Below, piece by piece: positions 23,686 to 34,900 of a stretch of DNA of 64,000 bases. Below the pieces are notes generated by a model. That model was not told the origin of the DNA, did no database searches, and was given only the letters and a program-made list of their open reading frames with translations. Position 1 is the first letter of the stretch, and every line of letters begins with the position of its first letter. The stretch comes from Coriolopsis trogii (Eukaryota; Basidiomycota; Agaricomycetes; Polyporales; Polyporaceae), in contig JAHYIO010000003.1 of NCBI GenBank assembly GCA_020543525.1, forward strand, positions 186,001-250,000, written 5' to 3'. The translations under genes and the position numbers were made by a program.

Positions 23686-24786
23686 ATGAGACTCCTCCGT
23701 CCCCTCTCGACCGCCGTCCGAAACCAGCTGCAGAGCGTGCACACTCCGCCACCGTTTCCGGCAGCCTCGAGACACCTCAGCACCCCCGTCTCGCGATACC
23801 CTGCCGACTTCTCGTTCTTCCCTGATTTCTTTACCGTGGACGAACAGCGCGTCCTCCTCCGAGCCGCGCTTCGCAAACTGGACGCGATGGAAAGTGGAAA
23901 ATTCCGCCGTCGGAGGCGAGATTTTCTTCGGAACCCGCGCTCGCGGCCGCAAATGGACGCCGTGCAGGCCGTGTTCCTGCCCGACGAGTGTTACGACTTC
24001 CAAGAGGCATGCTTGGCGCGACCGCCGTCCTACAGCTCCCGACGGTCTTTTTTTCATATAGAACTTACTCATGGATGACAGGGGCATTTCGACGGCGTGA
24101 TCAAGCGGTACCGTGAGATGCACGTCACCTCGTGGCCGGAGGACATGCCGGAGGTCCTTCCACTCCTCGAGAGGCTCGCGGAGCTCCATCCAAAGCAGAA
24201 CACACAAACTCACATCCTCCACCTCGCTTCGGACGGCGAGATTCTGGTTTGTTCCATCCAGACCCGGGCCTCTGCAGGGACGTGTGCATTGACGGAACCC
24301 ACCCTCCTCTCGCAGCCGCATGTCGACAATGTGGACGCGAGCGGGTACGTCTTCTCGCCTCCGGTCTTACAGAAAGGAAGGTCAGGAAGGGGCGTCGCTG
24401 AACTATGTATAGCTCCTGGATACTGGGAGTCTCGCTCGGGGACGAGCGTACGCTACGGTTGGAAAGTTCCACTCCGGCAGGGAACGACACCTTCGAGATC
24501 CCGTTGCCGTCTGGAAGCGTCTACCTGCAGAAGTGAGTGGAAATAATTATCCCACCGTCCTCGCCGCTGGGTACACTCAGCCTTCTCTCTCTCAGGGATG
24601 CGGTTCGTTACGGTTATCAACATTCTATCTTGAAGGCCCCCGGAGACGGCGTCGTGTGCAATGACGGCCGACAGCGTCTAAGCATCATGATTCGAGTGAG
24701 TCGCCCTACCTCGTGGCTGGGAACGGAGAGTCTGACGGCTGCTTCTCCCTACTTGTTAGGACCGCATTGCATCGCATCACGTATGA
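23686..24786 (+). CDS. Mitochondrial ALKBH7-like 2OG-Fe(II) dioxygenase
   Basis: Exons 23686-24006, 24082-24246, 24316-24344, 24413-24532, 24596-24695, 24760-24786; 253 aa (human ALKBH7 is 221). The N-terminus (MRLLRPLSTAVRNQL...) is a typical mitochondrial presequence. Catalytic residues are all present: His164-x-Asp166 (HVDN), His221 (GYQHSIL) and Arg239-x5-Arg245 (RLSIMIR). ALKBH7 acts in mitochondria in programmed necrosis and mitochondrial RNA modification in animals; the fungal role is unknown. The first intron appears to use a GC donor (GAG|GCATGC, 24007) with a normal AG, since no GT nearby keeps the frame. The others are GT-AG. Confidence 0.9.
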
Positions 24787-24877
24787 GGTCTCGCGTCTAA
24801 TCTCGACCCTTCCCCTCCTCCCCATGCTCGCATAAATACAGCCATATGGACGCATCGGCTCGGAGCGCAGAAGCACG

Positions 24878-26640
24878 TCAGGCAATGTGGCGGGCGATAG
24901 ATTGCAAACATAGATGGAGCAGCGTGGGCATGGATTCGTACGCGGCCTGCAGCGTCGCGTGCAGACCGACGACGTAGTGTTTTCTCGGGTACCTACCACC
25001 TTCCCCGTTAGTTCCCGTGAAGTGAGCATACGAACATGTCGCGATCGATCCGGATGCGTGTATGTGTGTCTTGGCAATTGGCATGCTCACCGAGATCGAA
25101 CGATGGCCTGCAAGCCACCGCACACGTCTTCGTCACGGACGGTGAATTGCGCCAACACATCTTCGATCGTGTTTCGAACGCTGTATGCGTCGCCTGGAAT
25201 TCCATTTTCAGCTGCAGAAGCGGTGAGGGCCCAGAGCGCCTCACCCCCACGTTCTTGCGAAGCAGGTACAGCCGGGAGGCTGTATACCCACAAGAGGCAT
25301 CAGTAGATGAAGTTTCGGCGAGAAGGAAGGGGGGAAATAAGGAGGCGCACCCCGTCTCGCTCCTGTCTGTCAGCCCGGTGGATTTCACCATCGGGGCGGA
25401 GGGCGAGGGCCCAGTGGACACGACTGAGACTCTGATACGCAGAGGGACGAGTTCCTGACGCAGATGCTGCGCGGCGGCGAAAAGGAGGCCCTGGTGCAGA
25501 GAAGGCCTCCACCACGGCTGATGCTGGGCTGCTGTTTGCGGAAAAGACGGGTCTCGAAGTAGGTCGCGCCGCGCGAGAGAAGAAGCCGTTAGATCCACGC
25601 ACCGGATTCCAGGAGGACGACTCGCCCAGAGGCTGCTGCAAGCAGCCCTGTGTAGTCCTGGACGATGGATATGGGCTCCACGAGGGCCGTGCGGACGGCT
25701 TCGGCCCACGCGGAGACGTTCAAGCCTGCACGGCTCGTCTGCTTCTGCTTGGCTATTGGACGAGGCCGTGAGCGCGGTCGGCCATCGGCGGGATACCGTG
25801 GAGTAAGGTAGTAAAGTGGGGCAGGAGTCCTGTCAGTCGACGACGGTGCGGCGAGGGCGTCTCCCACGTACTGGTGTTCGGAATGGGAACTGGACCGGGG
25901 AGGACGATAACCGCGACCAGCTGGAGAGAGTGGGTCGCGCAGTAAGCGTCCACAGTCTCAAAGGCACGCGTGCGCTGCGCGTCCGCGGCCATGTCGAGCA
26001 CTATGGGGGCGACCAAGCCCCAAGGAGAAGTCGAGTGGCCAGACTTTTTGATCCTCTGGTGCCACTCCTGTATGAGCTGTGTGGCACGATGCGTTCAGCG
26101 GCACTGGGGACAAGGGTACGAGAGACTGCGAGCAAAAGGGGCTCACGACGGAGGAAACGTTGGTAGACGCGTCTGCAAGAGAGGTCCGAGGCGGATGGGC
26201 ACTGGCACTTGCACCGCCACCAGTGGTACTAGAAGCAGGCTGCCTGTCTGGAACTAGCGCGAAGACGGTGTAGCCCAGCTCTGAGAAGCTGAGGGCGACA
26301 TGCCTGCCTCGGTCTGCGAGGCAAGACCCGCGCGGTGTGCGCGGCTGGTTGTGAGCACGCCGTCTCGTGCGCGATCGCTCCTAATCGGTGGGGGCTCACC
26401 GTCATCTCCACCCACGATGACTACGGCGCTCTCGCTCGGGCCGTATGTCTGGCACGGAGGGAGGGCCAGTAATCGACACAGCCGTTCATGTGTGGCGGAA
26501 AGGAGGCGCTGCAGAGACACGAAGATTCCCAGCAGGAGTCGGAGGAAGATGAAGAAGAGTATGTACGTGCATCGGAGGGCGTTAACTCTGTTGGGTCGGA
26601 TGGCGGCGGCAGCATGGATGATGGGAGCGATGGGTGACAT
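24878..26640 (-). CDS. DUF1776 family protein (SDR-related, membrane-anchored)
   Basis: Exons (leftwards) 26640-26400, 26313-26147, 26076-25872, 25752-25603, 25531-25351, 25279-25245, 25193-25091, 24992-24878; 398 aa. After a short polar start a hydrophobic helix (YILFFIFLRLLLGIF) suggests a membrane anchor. A Rossmann-like strand-Gly segment (AVVIVGGDD) and a later SELGYTVFALVPD follow. The C-terminal half has blocks resembling DUF1776 proteins (SGRVVLLES, LRQELVPLRIRVSVVSTGP, LPAVPASQERG, KHYVVGL). The catalytic Tyr-x3-Lys of classical SDRs was not evident. Two acceptors are ambiguous (26313 or 26307, and 25752 or 25725); all keep frame. Confidence 0.75.
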
Positions 26641-27300
26641 CTCTGGGAGTTGGAGAAACGGGGTGGAGGAGGTAGAGGGAATAGCAGGTGCCGTCTGTAC
26701 TACAGAGTAGTAGCTAGTGTTCGAACGTAAAGTACATGGACTCAGGGTGGCCGTGCCATGCTTCCGACGACAAGACTCTCATATGGGCGTCTAGATCGAG
26801 ACCCGGCGGCTGTCTGGCATGTGCGGGCCGATGCCCCTTCGGACTGGCGAATCGAGCATTCCGAGGGCGCCCTCCGAGCTACTTATCCGACGTCAATGTG
26901 CTTCGCAGACGTTGCCTCGCTATGGATCATTCTCGGAGGTCGAGGCTGGTCGTCATTACCATGATCCTCGCGTGCATCCCCAAAGAACGTCCCGCGGAAA
27001 GTCCTCTTGGAATCCATAATGCATGCAGGCGAAAATGGGGTACAGACTTCATTCAAGCCTCTAGTCTCGGAACCGCTCTATATCTGCCATTGTTCCCATC
27101 CGATCCACTACCCTGTCTAGCGCGTACAATACGAGTCCGTGGTATCTGTCTAAACCGACCAATAGCAATAGAGTCCAAACGATACAATCTAGTAGTCCAT
27201 GATGGTGACGACGATGACGATGCTCAAGTCCGATGAGGGTGTAGTACTTTTGATGTAGGCCATCGGCCGTCCATGGGTGTGCTGTGAGAGCGCTTTGCAG
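26641..27300. other. Intergenic region upstream of the DUF1776 gene
   Basis: 660 bp. A 166-codon open frame exists on the + strand (26736-27236), but its composition is not protein-like and it lacks splice support. Otherwise nothing was recognised. Confidence 0.4.
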
Positions 27301-27710
27301 CTAGCCGGATTTCGAGACGCTGTTCACACTGGACAAACTAGACGTAATGAGCCTCGCTGCAGAGATGCCCGATGGGAGCCATACGCACGGTAATTTCACA
27401 GGGCTGGGGTTCCCGTCGTCAAGCTTTATAACGACATATCGAAGACCCTGCATTCACGTCAGCGAATGCGATCAAGACGTACGCGAGAGCCAGGCATGAG
27501 CTCACCTCGATGGTCTCGGTGTTTTGAACGGTGCCGGTACGCGCCTTGCCGCCTTCAAGAAAGAATACTCGGGTCCCGATCTGCGATGGGCGGGTCAGAA
27601 AGACCGTACTCGAGCGGTGCGAGTACGTGTCACCTACGGGGAAGGGGTCCATGAGCGTCGCGTCGCACAAGTGAGACAACTGTGGGGTGTTGTGACTTAC
27701 CTACAAACAT
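27301..27710 (-). CDS. Small conserved-looking hypothetical protein (94 aa)
   Basis: Exons (leftwards) 27710-27701, 27633-27506, 27447-27301; introns of 67 and 58 nt with good consensus ends. The product has alternating hydrophobic/polar strands and a pattern VFFLEGGKARTGTVQ ... LRYVVIKLDDGNPSPVKLP. This resembles small fungal SH3-like beta-barrel proteins in which a ...GTV... strand is followed by ...VVIK-DDG... (impression from memory, not a search). The first exon is only 10 nt. A TATAAGA element lies at 27724-27730 on this strand, very close to the ATG, so translation might instead begin at an internal ATG (about 27651, MDPFPVGD) on an unspliced 5' end. Function unknown. Confidence 0.62.
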
Positions 27711-28728
27711 CGTCGCGTCTTTCTCTTATACTATCCGAGGTGGAGGGGAGAGCAGTGGGTTGAGGTTGTTGACGGGTGCGCCGGACCTACGTTATGTAGC
27801 ATGGCACAAAAGCCAGGACCCACACTTCATTACTGGGGGCGGTTGGTTGTGAAGGGCAGGCCTATAATTGGTGGGCATGGAATTCCTCAATCGGGACTTG
27901 CAGGCATCAACGACACAACGAGATCAAGAATGAAAAGAATGGGGCCCAAGAAGACAGGCCGGAAGAAGATGGCAGATCGTCCGGAGTGAAAGCCTAGGCG
28001 GGGGCATCTTGAAGAGGGGGCTCGCACATGGATTTCGCGAAGCGAGGCAGGCAGGCCAGGCCCAGAACGGAGGGGAAACCCAAGTGCTCAGTGAGATCTG
28101 GTTCGCGGGAGCACAGAGGATAGAGACCGGACGGCACACACAGAGGTTGCAACGCGGGAGAGACGCGACATCGAAGCTATCGGAGGGAGGGCGCCTGTCT
28201 GCATGGTTCTGTTAGGCACTGAAAGCACGAGGACTTGTCAAAGGAGGTAATTGCTGACCGCCCTGGGCTTGAGAACTGTAGCACCCGACAAGACGGACAA
28301 GTAAGCGCGAGGCTGGCAGTGTGCGAACCGAGTGTGGCATAGATATTGTCTGTTCATGCTACTAGGGGTTAGCGTGACGGGGTGGTCGACAGGCAAACAA
28401 GGTTTTTCAGCCAAGCCTAGGCCGCACTGTAGCGGCAGAGACGAGGTGGATCTGAGTCAAAGTCAAGGCCTAAGGGTTGCGATGGCCCAAGTCTCGACAT
28501 GACGCATGAGAAGGCCGATGGAACAGGGAAATGTCTGCAGCAAGGGTGGCAGTACTGGCAGTGGCCCCAGTCAATGAACTCCTCCTGGCGGTTACAGCAC
28601 AAGATGCGTCCGCGCGCCAAAGGCGCCCTCTACTTTCCAAACGCTTGCATTACGTAAACGCTGCCCGAGCTCCGAACCCTGAGTCGCCTCAACGCTCAGA
28701 GTCCTCCTTGACCGGGGTCTCGACTACC
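27711..28728. other. Divergent intergenic region, 94-aa gene / LST8
   Basis: About 1 kb with no supported gene; both promoters are expected here. Confidence 0.5.
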
Positions 28729-30333
28729 ATGCCCGTCCAGTCCTCCTCCTCACGTTCCGCTGCTGCCCGCACAGACATGTCTGTCATTCTCGTAACTGGT
28801 TCCTACGACCACGAAATCCGCTTCTGGGAGGCCTGGAGTGGCATCTGTTCCCGCACCATCCCTAGGGCTGCTGAATCTGGTGTGAGGCTGTTCGCCTTGT
28901 GCGCACATAACGTCTCGTTCACCCCTCTCGCGCTGCGCCCGTCCAACAGCAAGTCAACCGACTAGCCATATCTCCCGAGTGAGCCCCTTCCTCGTGTCTT
29001 CGCTGCTCATTCGTGCTAAATATGTGGAACCCAAGTAAACGACTATTGGCTGCCGCCATACACAAGAAGGCGTACATTTACGAGATAGCAGCGGTTGCAG
29101 CTGCTCCCTCTGCGGGGCCCGTACGTCCCTTTGCCTTCCATTTGGGCCTCGCAACGTCCGTGCTGACCCATGCACGTTTCGCAGGTCGCGATATTCGAAG
29201 GCCATAACGGGAACATTACCGCTGTGTGTTTCCACAGCGAAGGCAAGTGGTTGGTCACCGGAAGCGAAGATGGCACTATCAAAATATGGGATCTTCGGTA
29301 CGTACTCCTCCTGTCTAGATCCCCCACCGCCGGTCTTAGGGTCCTTTCGGACTTAGAAGTAGCAGCCACCTCCATCGAAATTACGACAACGAGGCGCCTG
29401 GTATGACGATCCTTGAGGAGCGGACGTCCCCCCTCCGCTAATACCTTTGCGGCATGCAGTGAACGATGTAGTGGTCCATCCAAATCAGGGCGAACTCATC
29501 AGCTGCGACCAGGCCGGGCGTATCAAGCAGTGGGACTTGTCGGAGAACATCTGCACCCATGAGCTGGTGCGTACGATGTCTCAGGAGTGCAGTGATTCCA
29601 CATGATGCTCATTAGTTCAATCTGCGTGGTCCAGACGCCTGGTGGAGATACGCCAATGCGTTCTATCAGCCTCGCTTCAGACGGCTCCTGCCTCGTCGCG
29701 GGAAGCGTCAAGGTGCGCCGTGCGTCGTCCCCCACCATTCAGATCGATGCGTACTATCTGGTATTGGGATAGGGCAAGTGCTACGTATGGAAGATCAACG
29801 ACGAGCGATCGGATTTGCCTAGATTTCAGGCAGTGACGATGTTCCAAGCGCACACCAAGTACCTCACTCGACTCCTGCTCAGCCCTGATGTCAAGTATGT
29901 GCCTCACATCCCGCCGGCATGTTTCCAGCGTTGACGGGGACGATTGTATTGTCAGGTACCTCGCCACATGCTCTGCCGACACCACAGTGAAGATCTGGTC
30001 AATATCACCGAACTATGAATTCAAACATGAGAAGACCCTACAGGGCCACCAACGGTGGGTATGGGACTGCGCATTCAGCGCTGATTCGGCGTATTTAGTG
30101 ACAGGTACGTGCTCGCTGGCCTTTTCGGCCGTTGATCCTGACCTCCAAGCTTGCTCACCAGCCTCGTCGGACCATACTGCGCGATTGTGGGACATGTCTA
30201 CGGGGGAGACGGTGCGACAATACAATGGACATCAGAAAGGTTCGGACGAGGAGCCGTGCGTTCTCGACCGTTGCTAACGCTCATTTCTCACCCAGCGGCG
30301 GTGTGCTGTGCGCTGCACGATGGGGCAGGCTAG
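28729..30333 (+). CDS. LST8: TOR complex subunit LST8 (WD40 protein)
   Basis: Eleven exons 28729-28881, 28950-28978, 29036-29120, 29185-29297, 29366-29400, 29460-29566, 29635-29712, 29773-29894, 29956-30104, 30162-30239, 30296-30333; 328 aa (human mLST8 326). Seven WD repeats are visible, with ends such as [28 protein letters not shown] and ARLWDMS. The diagnostic opening [21 protein letters not shown] is present. LST8 binds the TOR kinase domain in TORC1 and TORC2 (family knowledge). Canonical homologues start at the second Met (28777, MSVILV), so the first 16 residues may be leader. A 35-nt exon encodes part of the segment [13 protein letters not shown]. The next gene begins only about 44 nt downstream. 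Confidence 0.95.
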
Positions 30334-30377
30334 ATCTTTGCACCCTTTTCGGGCCTCGTGTAGGATACACGCAGCGA

Positions 30378-31372
30378 ATGTACACGGTGGCCGGCGGAGC
30401 GAGTGTTGCGAAGGTTCTCTGACCGAAGTCGTCAGCGGCCGGATATGGCAGGTCGTTCATGAGTGAGTGCGTTCTCAGGAATAAGGAGTGTCCGAGTGCC
30501 TTCGGGAACCGTTTCAAGGTACGTCACGGTGGATTCGCCCTGAAACCCACTTCCCTGAACGAAGACGAGCACGCGTTAGTCTAGGCCCCGGGTCTGCGCG
30601 CAGAATCTTCCGAGGTATGTGAATGGGATGCTTGTGGAAAGTGAAGTCATGGGTGACACACAGGAGAATCTGAGAACACACTCTCGGGACTGGGACTGTC
30701 GGAAGAGCAGCCCGGATCTGATGGAATCGTCTGTCACGATGCCGATCTGGTACACAAGCCACGTGGGAGGGAAGCAGCGCAGTATGTATTGGTGCAACAA
30801 GTGAGTAGAGAGCGCAAGAAGCAGCCGTGGTGGAATAGACTCGTCCCAAGCGTCCGGGGGTACGATTGCGGTGGGAGTCGACCGGGCAGATATCCGACGA
30901 CTCGAGAGCTCTCAATCTCTCACAGGCTTCGGAGGATTCTATTGGGTTGTGGGTCGAGTTCGTACGAGCAGCTTGCTCGGTGTCCTTCGTTCTTCGGAGC
31001 ATTCAGTCCGGGACGCGCGCAATGGCAATGGATATGCTGCACATGTGGGGGAAAGCCCGAGATTCTCTGTTCAAGGGCACAACATGGACGATCACAGGCT
31101 CGCGCGCGGTGGCCACGCTAGGGGCTGGGCTTGAGCCGGGAGTTTTACGGGAAAGCGCAGCTTCGCGAGGCTTGAAGGTAGAAGTGTGAGTATGTACATC
31201 CAGATGCCGTGGTGGGCGTCGATGTACATAGTTGCACAGCTACCCCGGGCAGCGAGAAGCAGAACATGGTTCAAATGGGGCGGAGGGGATTCTCGTTACT
31301 GACGTCGGAGGGGGGCGGGCATATGCGGCGGTGTGGTGCCTATTGATGAAGACGAGTATCCTGAGTGAGTGA
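30378..31372 (+). CDS. Unidentified protein, about 201 aa, between LST8 and GLT1
   Basis: Exons 30378-30402 (uncertain), 30479-30518, 30604-30614, 30664-30800, 30926-31185, 31240-31372. The last four introns have strong ends (GTACGT/GCGCAG, GTATGT/CACAG, GTGAGT/TCACAG, GTGAGT/GCACAG) and the phases close, which is the main evidence that this is a gene. Protein-like stretches include SGLGLSEEQPGSDGIVCHDA, REAAQYVLVQQ, IGLWVEFVRAACSVSFVLRS, RAMAMDMLHMWGKA and EGILVTDVGGGRAYAAVWCL. The middle helix is hydrophobic enough to be buried or membrane-associated. I do not recognise the family. The first exon is a guess and the true start may differ. Confidence 0.5.
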
Positions 31373-31575
31373 CGATCATGAACGGCTTCTGGGAGCTAGG
31401 CAGGGGCGGTTCGCGCGTTCTGTATACGACGAAGGAGGGACTGGGACGTAGCGTAGAGTTGAGGGCTGCGAGGCGGATGAGGCCTCGTCTGTGCTCTGTC
31501 CACAGGAGGCGTAGACGGAGGGAATGGCGCCGGGCGGTGCCTTCCGGCGGGGTTCCGCGTGGGTGGCCAGGAGGA

Positions 31576-31694
31576 GATTAGATCGAGCGCCACCGCGGGG
31601 GCACTTATCAGTCGCGAGATAATGAGCCGATTATGGCGAATTTGGCCAGGATTAGATCTGTGCGGGCTCTGATTGGCTGGAGGGGAGATTAGAT
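31576..31694 (+). repeat. Three GATTAGAT direct repeats in the GLT1 promoter
   Basis: GATTAGAT occurs at 31576-31583, 31650-31657 and 31687-31694. A reverse CCAAT (ATTGG) lies at 31672-31676 between the second and third copies. The spacing and repetition suggest a transcription-factor site, but no factor is assigned. Confidence 0.5.
31604..31622. promoter_or_regulatory. Pair of HGATAR sites upstream of GLT1
   Basis: CTTATCA (reverse TGATAAG, 31604-31610) and AGATAA (31617-31622) match the HGATAR consensus bound by fungal nitrogen regulators of the AreA/NIT2/Gln3 type. They are seven bases apart in opposite orientation and lie about 380 nt before the start codon of a nitrogen-assimilation gene. 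Confidence 0.5.
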
Positions 31695-31996
31695 ACGGTG
31701 ACTGCTCTATGGCTGGCGATCGGTCCGGTCGGGTGAAGGCGGACTTGGGCACTCCTCCCTGACTCCAGCTCCTCCCTCTGTCTTCTGACTCGGGCTGCTC
31801 CTGGCTGCTCAAATTTTGTGCTGTGGCGTTCGCCTCCTCTTCTTGCCCGCCCCGCCCTCTTGCTCCCTGTCCACCACCTCCCTCTCAGGCCCCAGGCTCC
31901 TCCGTCCTCACCCGCCTGCACGACGAGCAGCCATCCTCACATCGCGACCCCGGCCGTTTTCTCGTCAGACAAAGACCTGAGATCCGCTATCGTTCT

Positions 31997-34900
31997 ATGG
32001 CTATCGTTGATTGCCACGCTGATCCCCCGGTCCTTTCCACTGCCCTGCCTGTCTCAGAGATTGATACGCAAAATGGCTTCGATACCGTCCAGCGCGACCC
32101 TACGTCATTGGACGCTTCCCTCCCCGCCAGCCAGGGCCTCTACGTGAACGACCTCGAGAAGGACGCCTGCGGTGTCGGCTTCATCTGCCACATCAAGGGC
32201 GACGACAGCCACAAGATCGTCTCCGATGCCCGCCAGCTCCTCTGCGCCATGACCCACCGTGGCGCGACGGGTGCGGACAGCCGCGACGGAGACGGCGCCG
32301 GCGTCATGACCGGCATCCCCCACCTCTTCTTCAAGCGCGAGGCCGAGCGCGAGATCGGCTGCGAGCTCCCCGAGGTCGGACAGTACGCCGTCGGTAACGT
32401 CTTCTTCAAGGCGAACAACGCCGTCGGTCTCCAGCAGCAGCAGACCGTCTTCTCCAAGATCGCGAGCGACCTCGGCCTGCGTGTGCTCGGCTGGAGAGAA
32501 GTCCCCACCGACGGTACCATTCTTGGTCCTGCCGCGGCGAGCAAGGAGCCCGCCATCCTCCAACCATTCGTCGTCCTCCGCTCCCACTACGGTGAGGGCA
32601 ACACCCCTCGCGGCGGAGCGTTCGACGCTAAGCACTTCGAGTGTCAATTGTACATCCTCCGCAAGCAGGCGACTCACATCATGTTTGTCCCCTCTCACTT
32701 CCTCTTAGTGTCTTCGCCTAAGCTAAAGTGTTCGAATTTGTCCCCGCATGAAGTTCGCTCTCGAAGGGCTTCTACATTTGCTCCCTCTCCTCCAAAAACA
32801 TCGTCTACAAGGGTCAACTCTCCCCTCCGCAAGTGTACAACTACTATCACGACCTGAACCATGTGCTCTACCGTTCCCACTTTGCGCTCGTTCACTCACG
32901 TTTCTCCACCAACACGTTCCCCAGCTGGGATCGTGCGCAACCCATGAGATGGGCCGCACACAACGGTAAGCCACAGTCGTAAGCAGCTAAGCATGAGCAT
33001 TGAGTGTTAATCCTGCGCTTCCTCCTTGAAACCAATAGGTGAGATTAACACCCTCCGCGGCAACCGCAACTGGATGCGCGCTCGTGAGGGCGTGCTCTCT
33101 TCGTCTCAGTTCGGTGACCAGCTCGACTTGTTATACCCCATCATCGAGTCCGGCGGCTCCGATTCTGCTGCCTTCGACAACGTCCTTGAGCTACTTGTCG
33201 TGAACGGCGTCCTCACGCTTCCCGAGGCTATCATGATGCTTATCCCTGAGGCATGGCAGGGCAATGACATCATGGAACCTGAGAAGAAGGCGTTCTATAA
33301 CTGGGCTGCGTGCCTTCAGGAGCCTTGGGACGGTCCTGCCCTTTTCACGTTCAGCGATGGCCGGTACTGCGGTGCGAACCTCGATCGTAATGGTCTTCGC
33401 CCGTGTCGCTATGTCGTCACGAATGAGGACATCATTGTATGCGCCTCTGAGGTTGGTGTCGTGTATATCGCGCCCGAGAAGATTGTCCAGAAGGGGCGTC
33501 TCAAGCCCGGGCGCATGCTTCTCGTTGACACTAAGGAGGGTCGCATCGTCGACGACAAGGAGCTCAAGCGCACGACCGCGCGCAAGCAGAACTTCGCATC
33601 GTGGATTGAGTCCAACATGCTCCAAGTCCCAACGATCGTCAAGCGCGTACAGCGTTCGCTTTCCGTCGCGCCCTCCATCGACCATTACACGCTCAGCACC
33701 GACCCGAAGCTCCTTGCGTTCGGTTACACCGTCGAGCAACTCAACCTCCTCATGTTGCCTATGTTCACCGACGGCAAGGAGGCTCTGGGCTCGATGGGCA
33801 ACGACGCCCCGCTAGCTGCGATGTCGACTCAGCCGCGCCTCATCTACGACTACTTCCGTCAGCTTTTTGCGCAAGTCACAAACCCTCCCATCGACCCCAT
33901 CCGTGAGTCGATCGTCATGTCACTCGAGTGCTACGTGGGCCCCGAGGGCAACCTTCTTGAGATGAACCCTCAGCAATGCCACCGTATCCTGCTTCCTTCG
34001 CCTATCTTGTCGCTTGAGGAGATGAACGCGATGAAGAATCTCAAGGTTGCTTACGGCACTTGGCCTTCCCGCACCATTGACATCACCTTCCCCAAGGCGG
34101 AGGGCTTGCCTGGGTACAAGCTCGCTCTCGAGCGCGTCTGCAGCGAGGCGACTCAGGCCATCGATGACGGCATCAAGGTCATCATCCTCTCGGATCGCGA
34201 GACGGGTCCTACGAGGGTCGCGCTCTCGGCTCTAGTCGCGTGTGGTGGGGTCCACCACCATCTCGTATCGCAGAAGAAGCGTGCAAAGGTCGCTCTCATG
34301 GTCGAGACTGCCGAGGCTCGTGAAGTGCAGCATCTATGCGTCCTCCTCGGCTACGGTGCGGACGCGATCTGCCCCTGGCTCACCATGGAGTGCATTCACA
34401 AGGTGGTCCGCGAGGGACTGTAAGCATCACACGTTTTCGCCTTCAAGTCCTTCCGACGCTGACGCCTGTCCGATGTTATAGGGTCAAGGATGATAAGACC
34501 CTAGACGACCTGATGGACAACTACCGTCATTCGGTTGATGGTGGAATCCTCAAGGTGATGTCCAAGATGGGTATCTCCACCCTGCAGTCGTACAAGGGTG
34601 CACAGATTTTCGAGGCGCTCGGCTTGCATACGGAGGTCATCGAGAAGTGCTTCGTTGGAACCGCTAGCCGTGTCCAGGGCGCGACCTTTGATCTGCTGGC
34701 CATGGACGCGTTCGAGATGCACGACCGTGGCTGGCCATCCCGTGATACAATCCTTCCTCCTGGCATGCCGGAGTCGGGCGAATACCACTGGAGGTCCGGC
34801 GGAGAAGCCCACATCAACGATCCTACGGGGATCGCGAATCTACAGGATGCCGTCCGGGAGAAGAACCAGCGTGCCTATGACGCTTACGCAGACAATGCCA

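Larger units (their letters stand above)
31373..31996. other. GLT1 promoter and leader region
   Basis: 624 bp. It holds GATA-type sites, three GATTAGAT repeats and a CCAAT box (separate entries). The frame of GLT1 stays open without an ATG back to 31823. Confidence 0.6.

Noticed and set aside
26736..27236. 166-codon + strand frame
   Set aside because: No recognisable motif, no good splice sites and ordinary intergenic composition.
30514..31002. 162-codon - strand frame between LST8 and GLT1
   Set aside because: The + strand offers four strong in-phase introns and a more protein-like product over the same bases.
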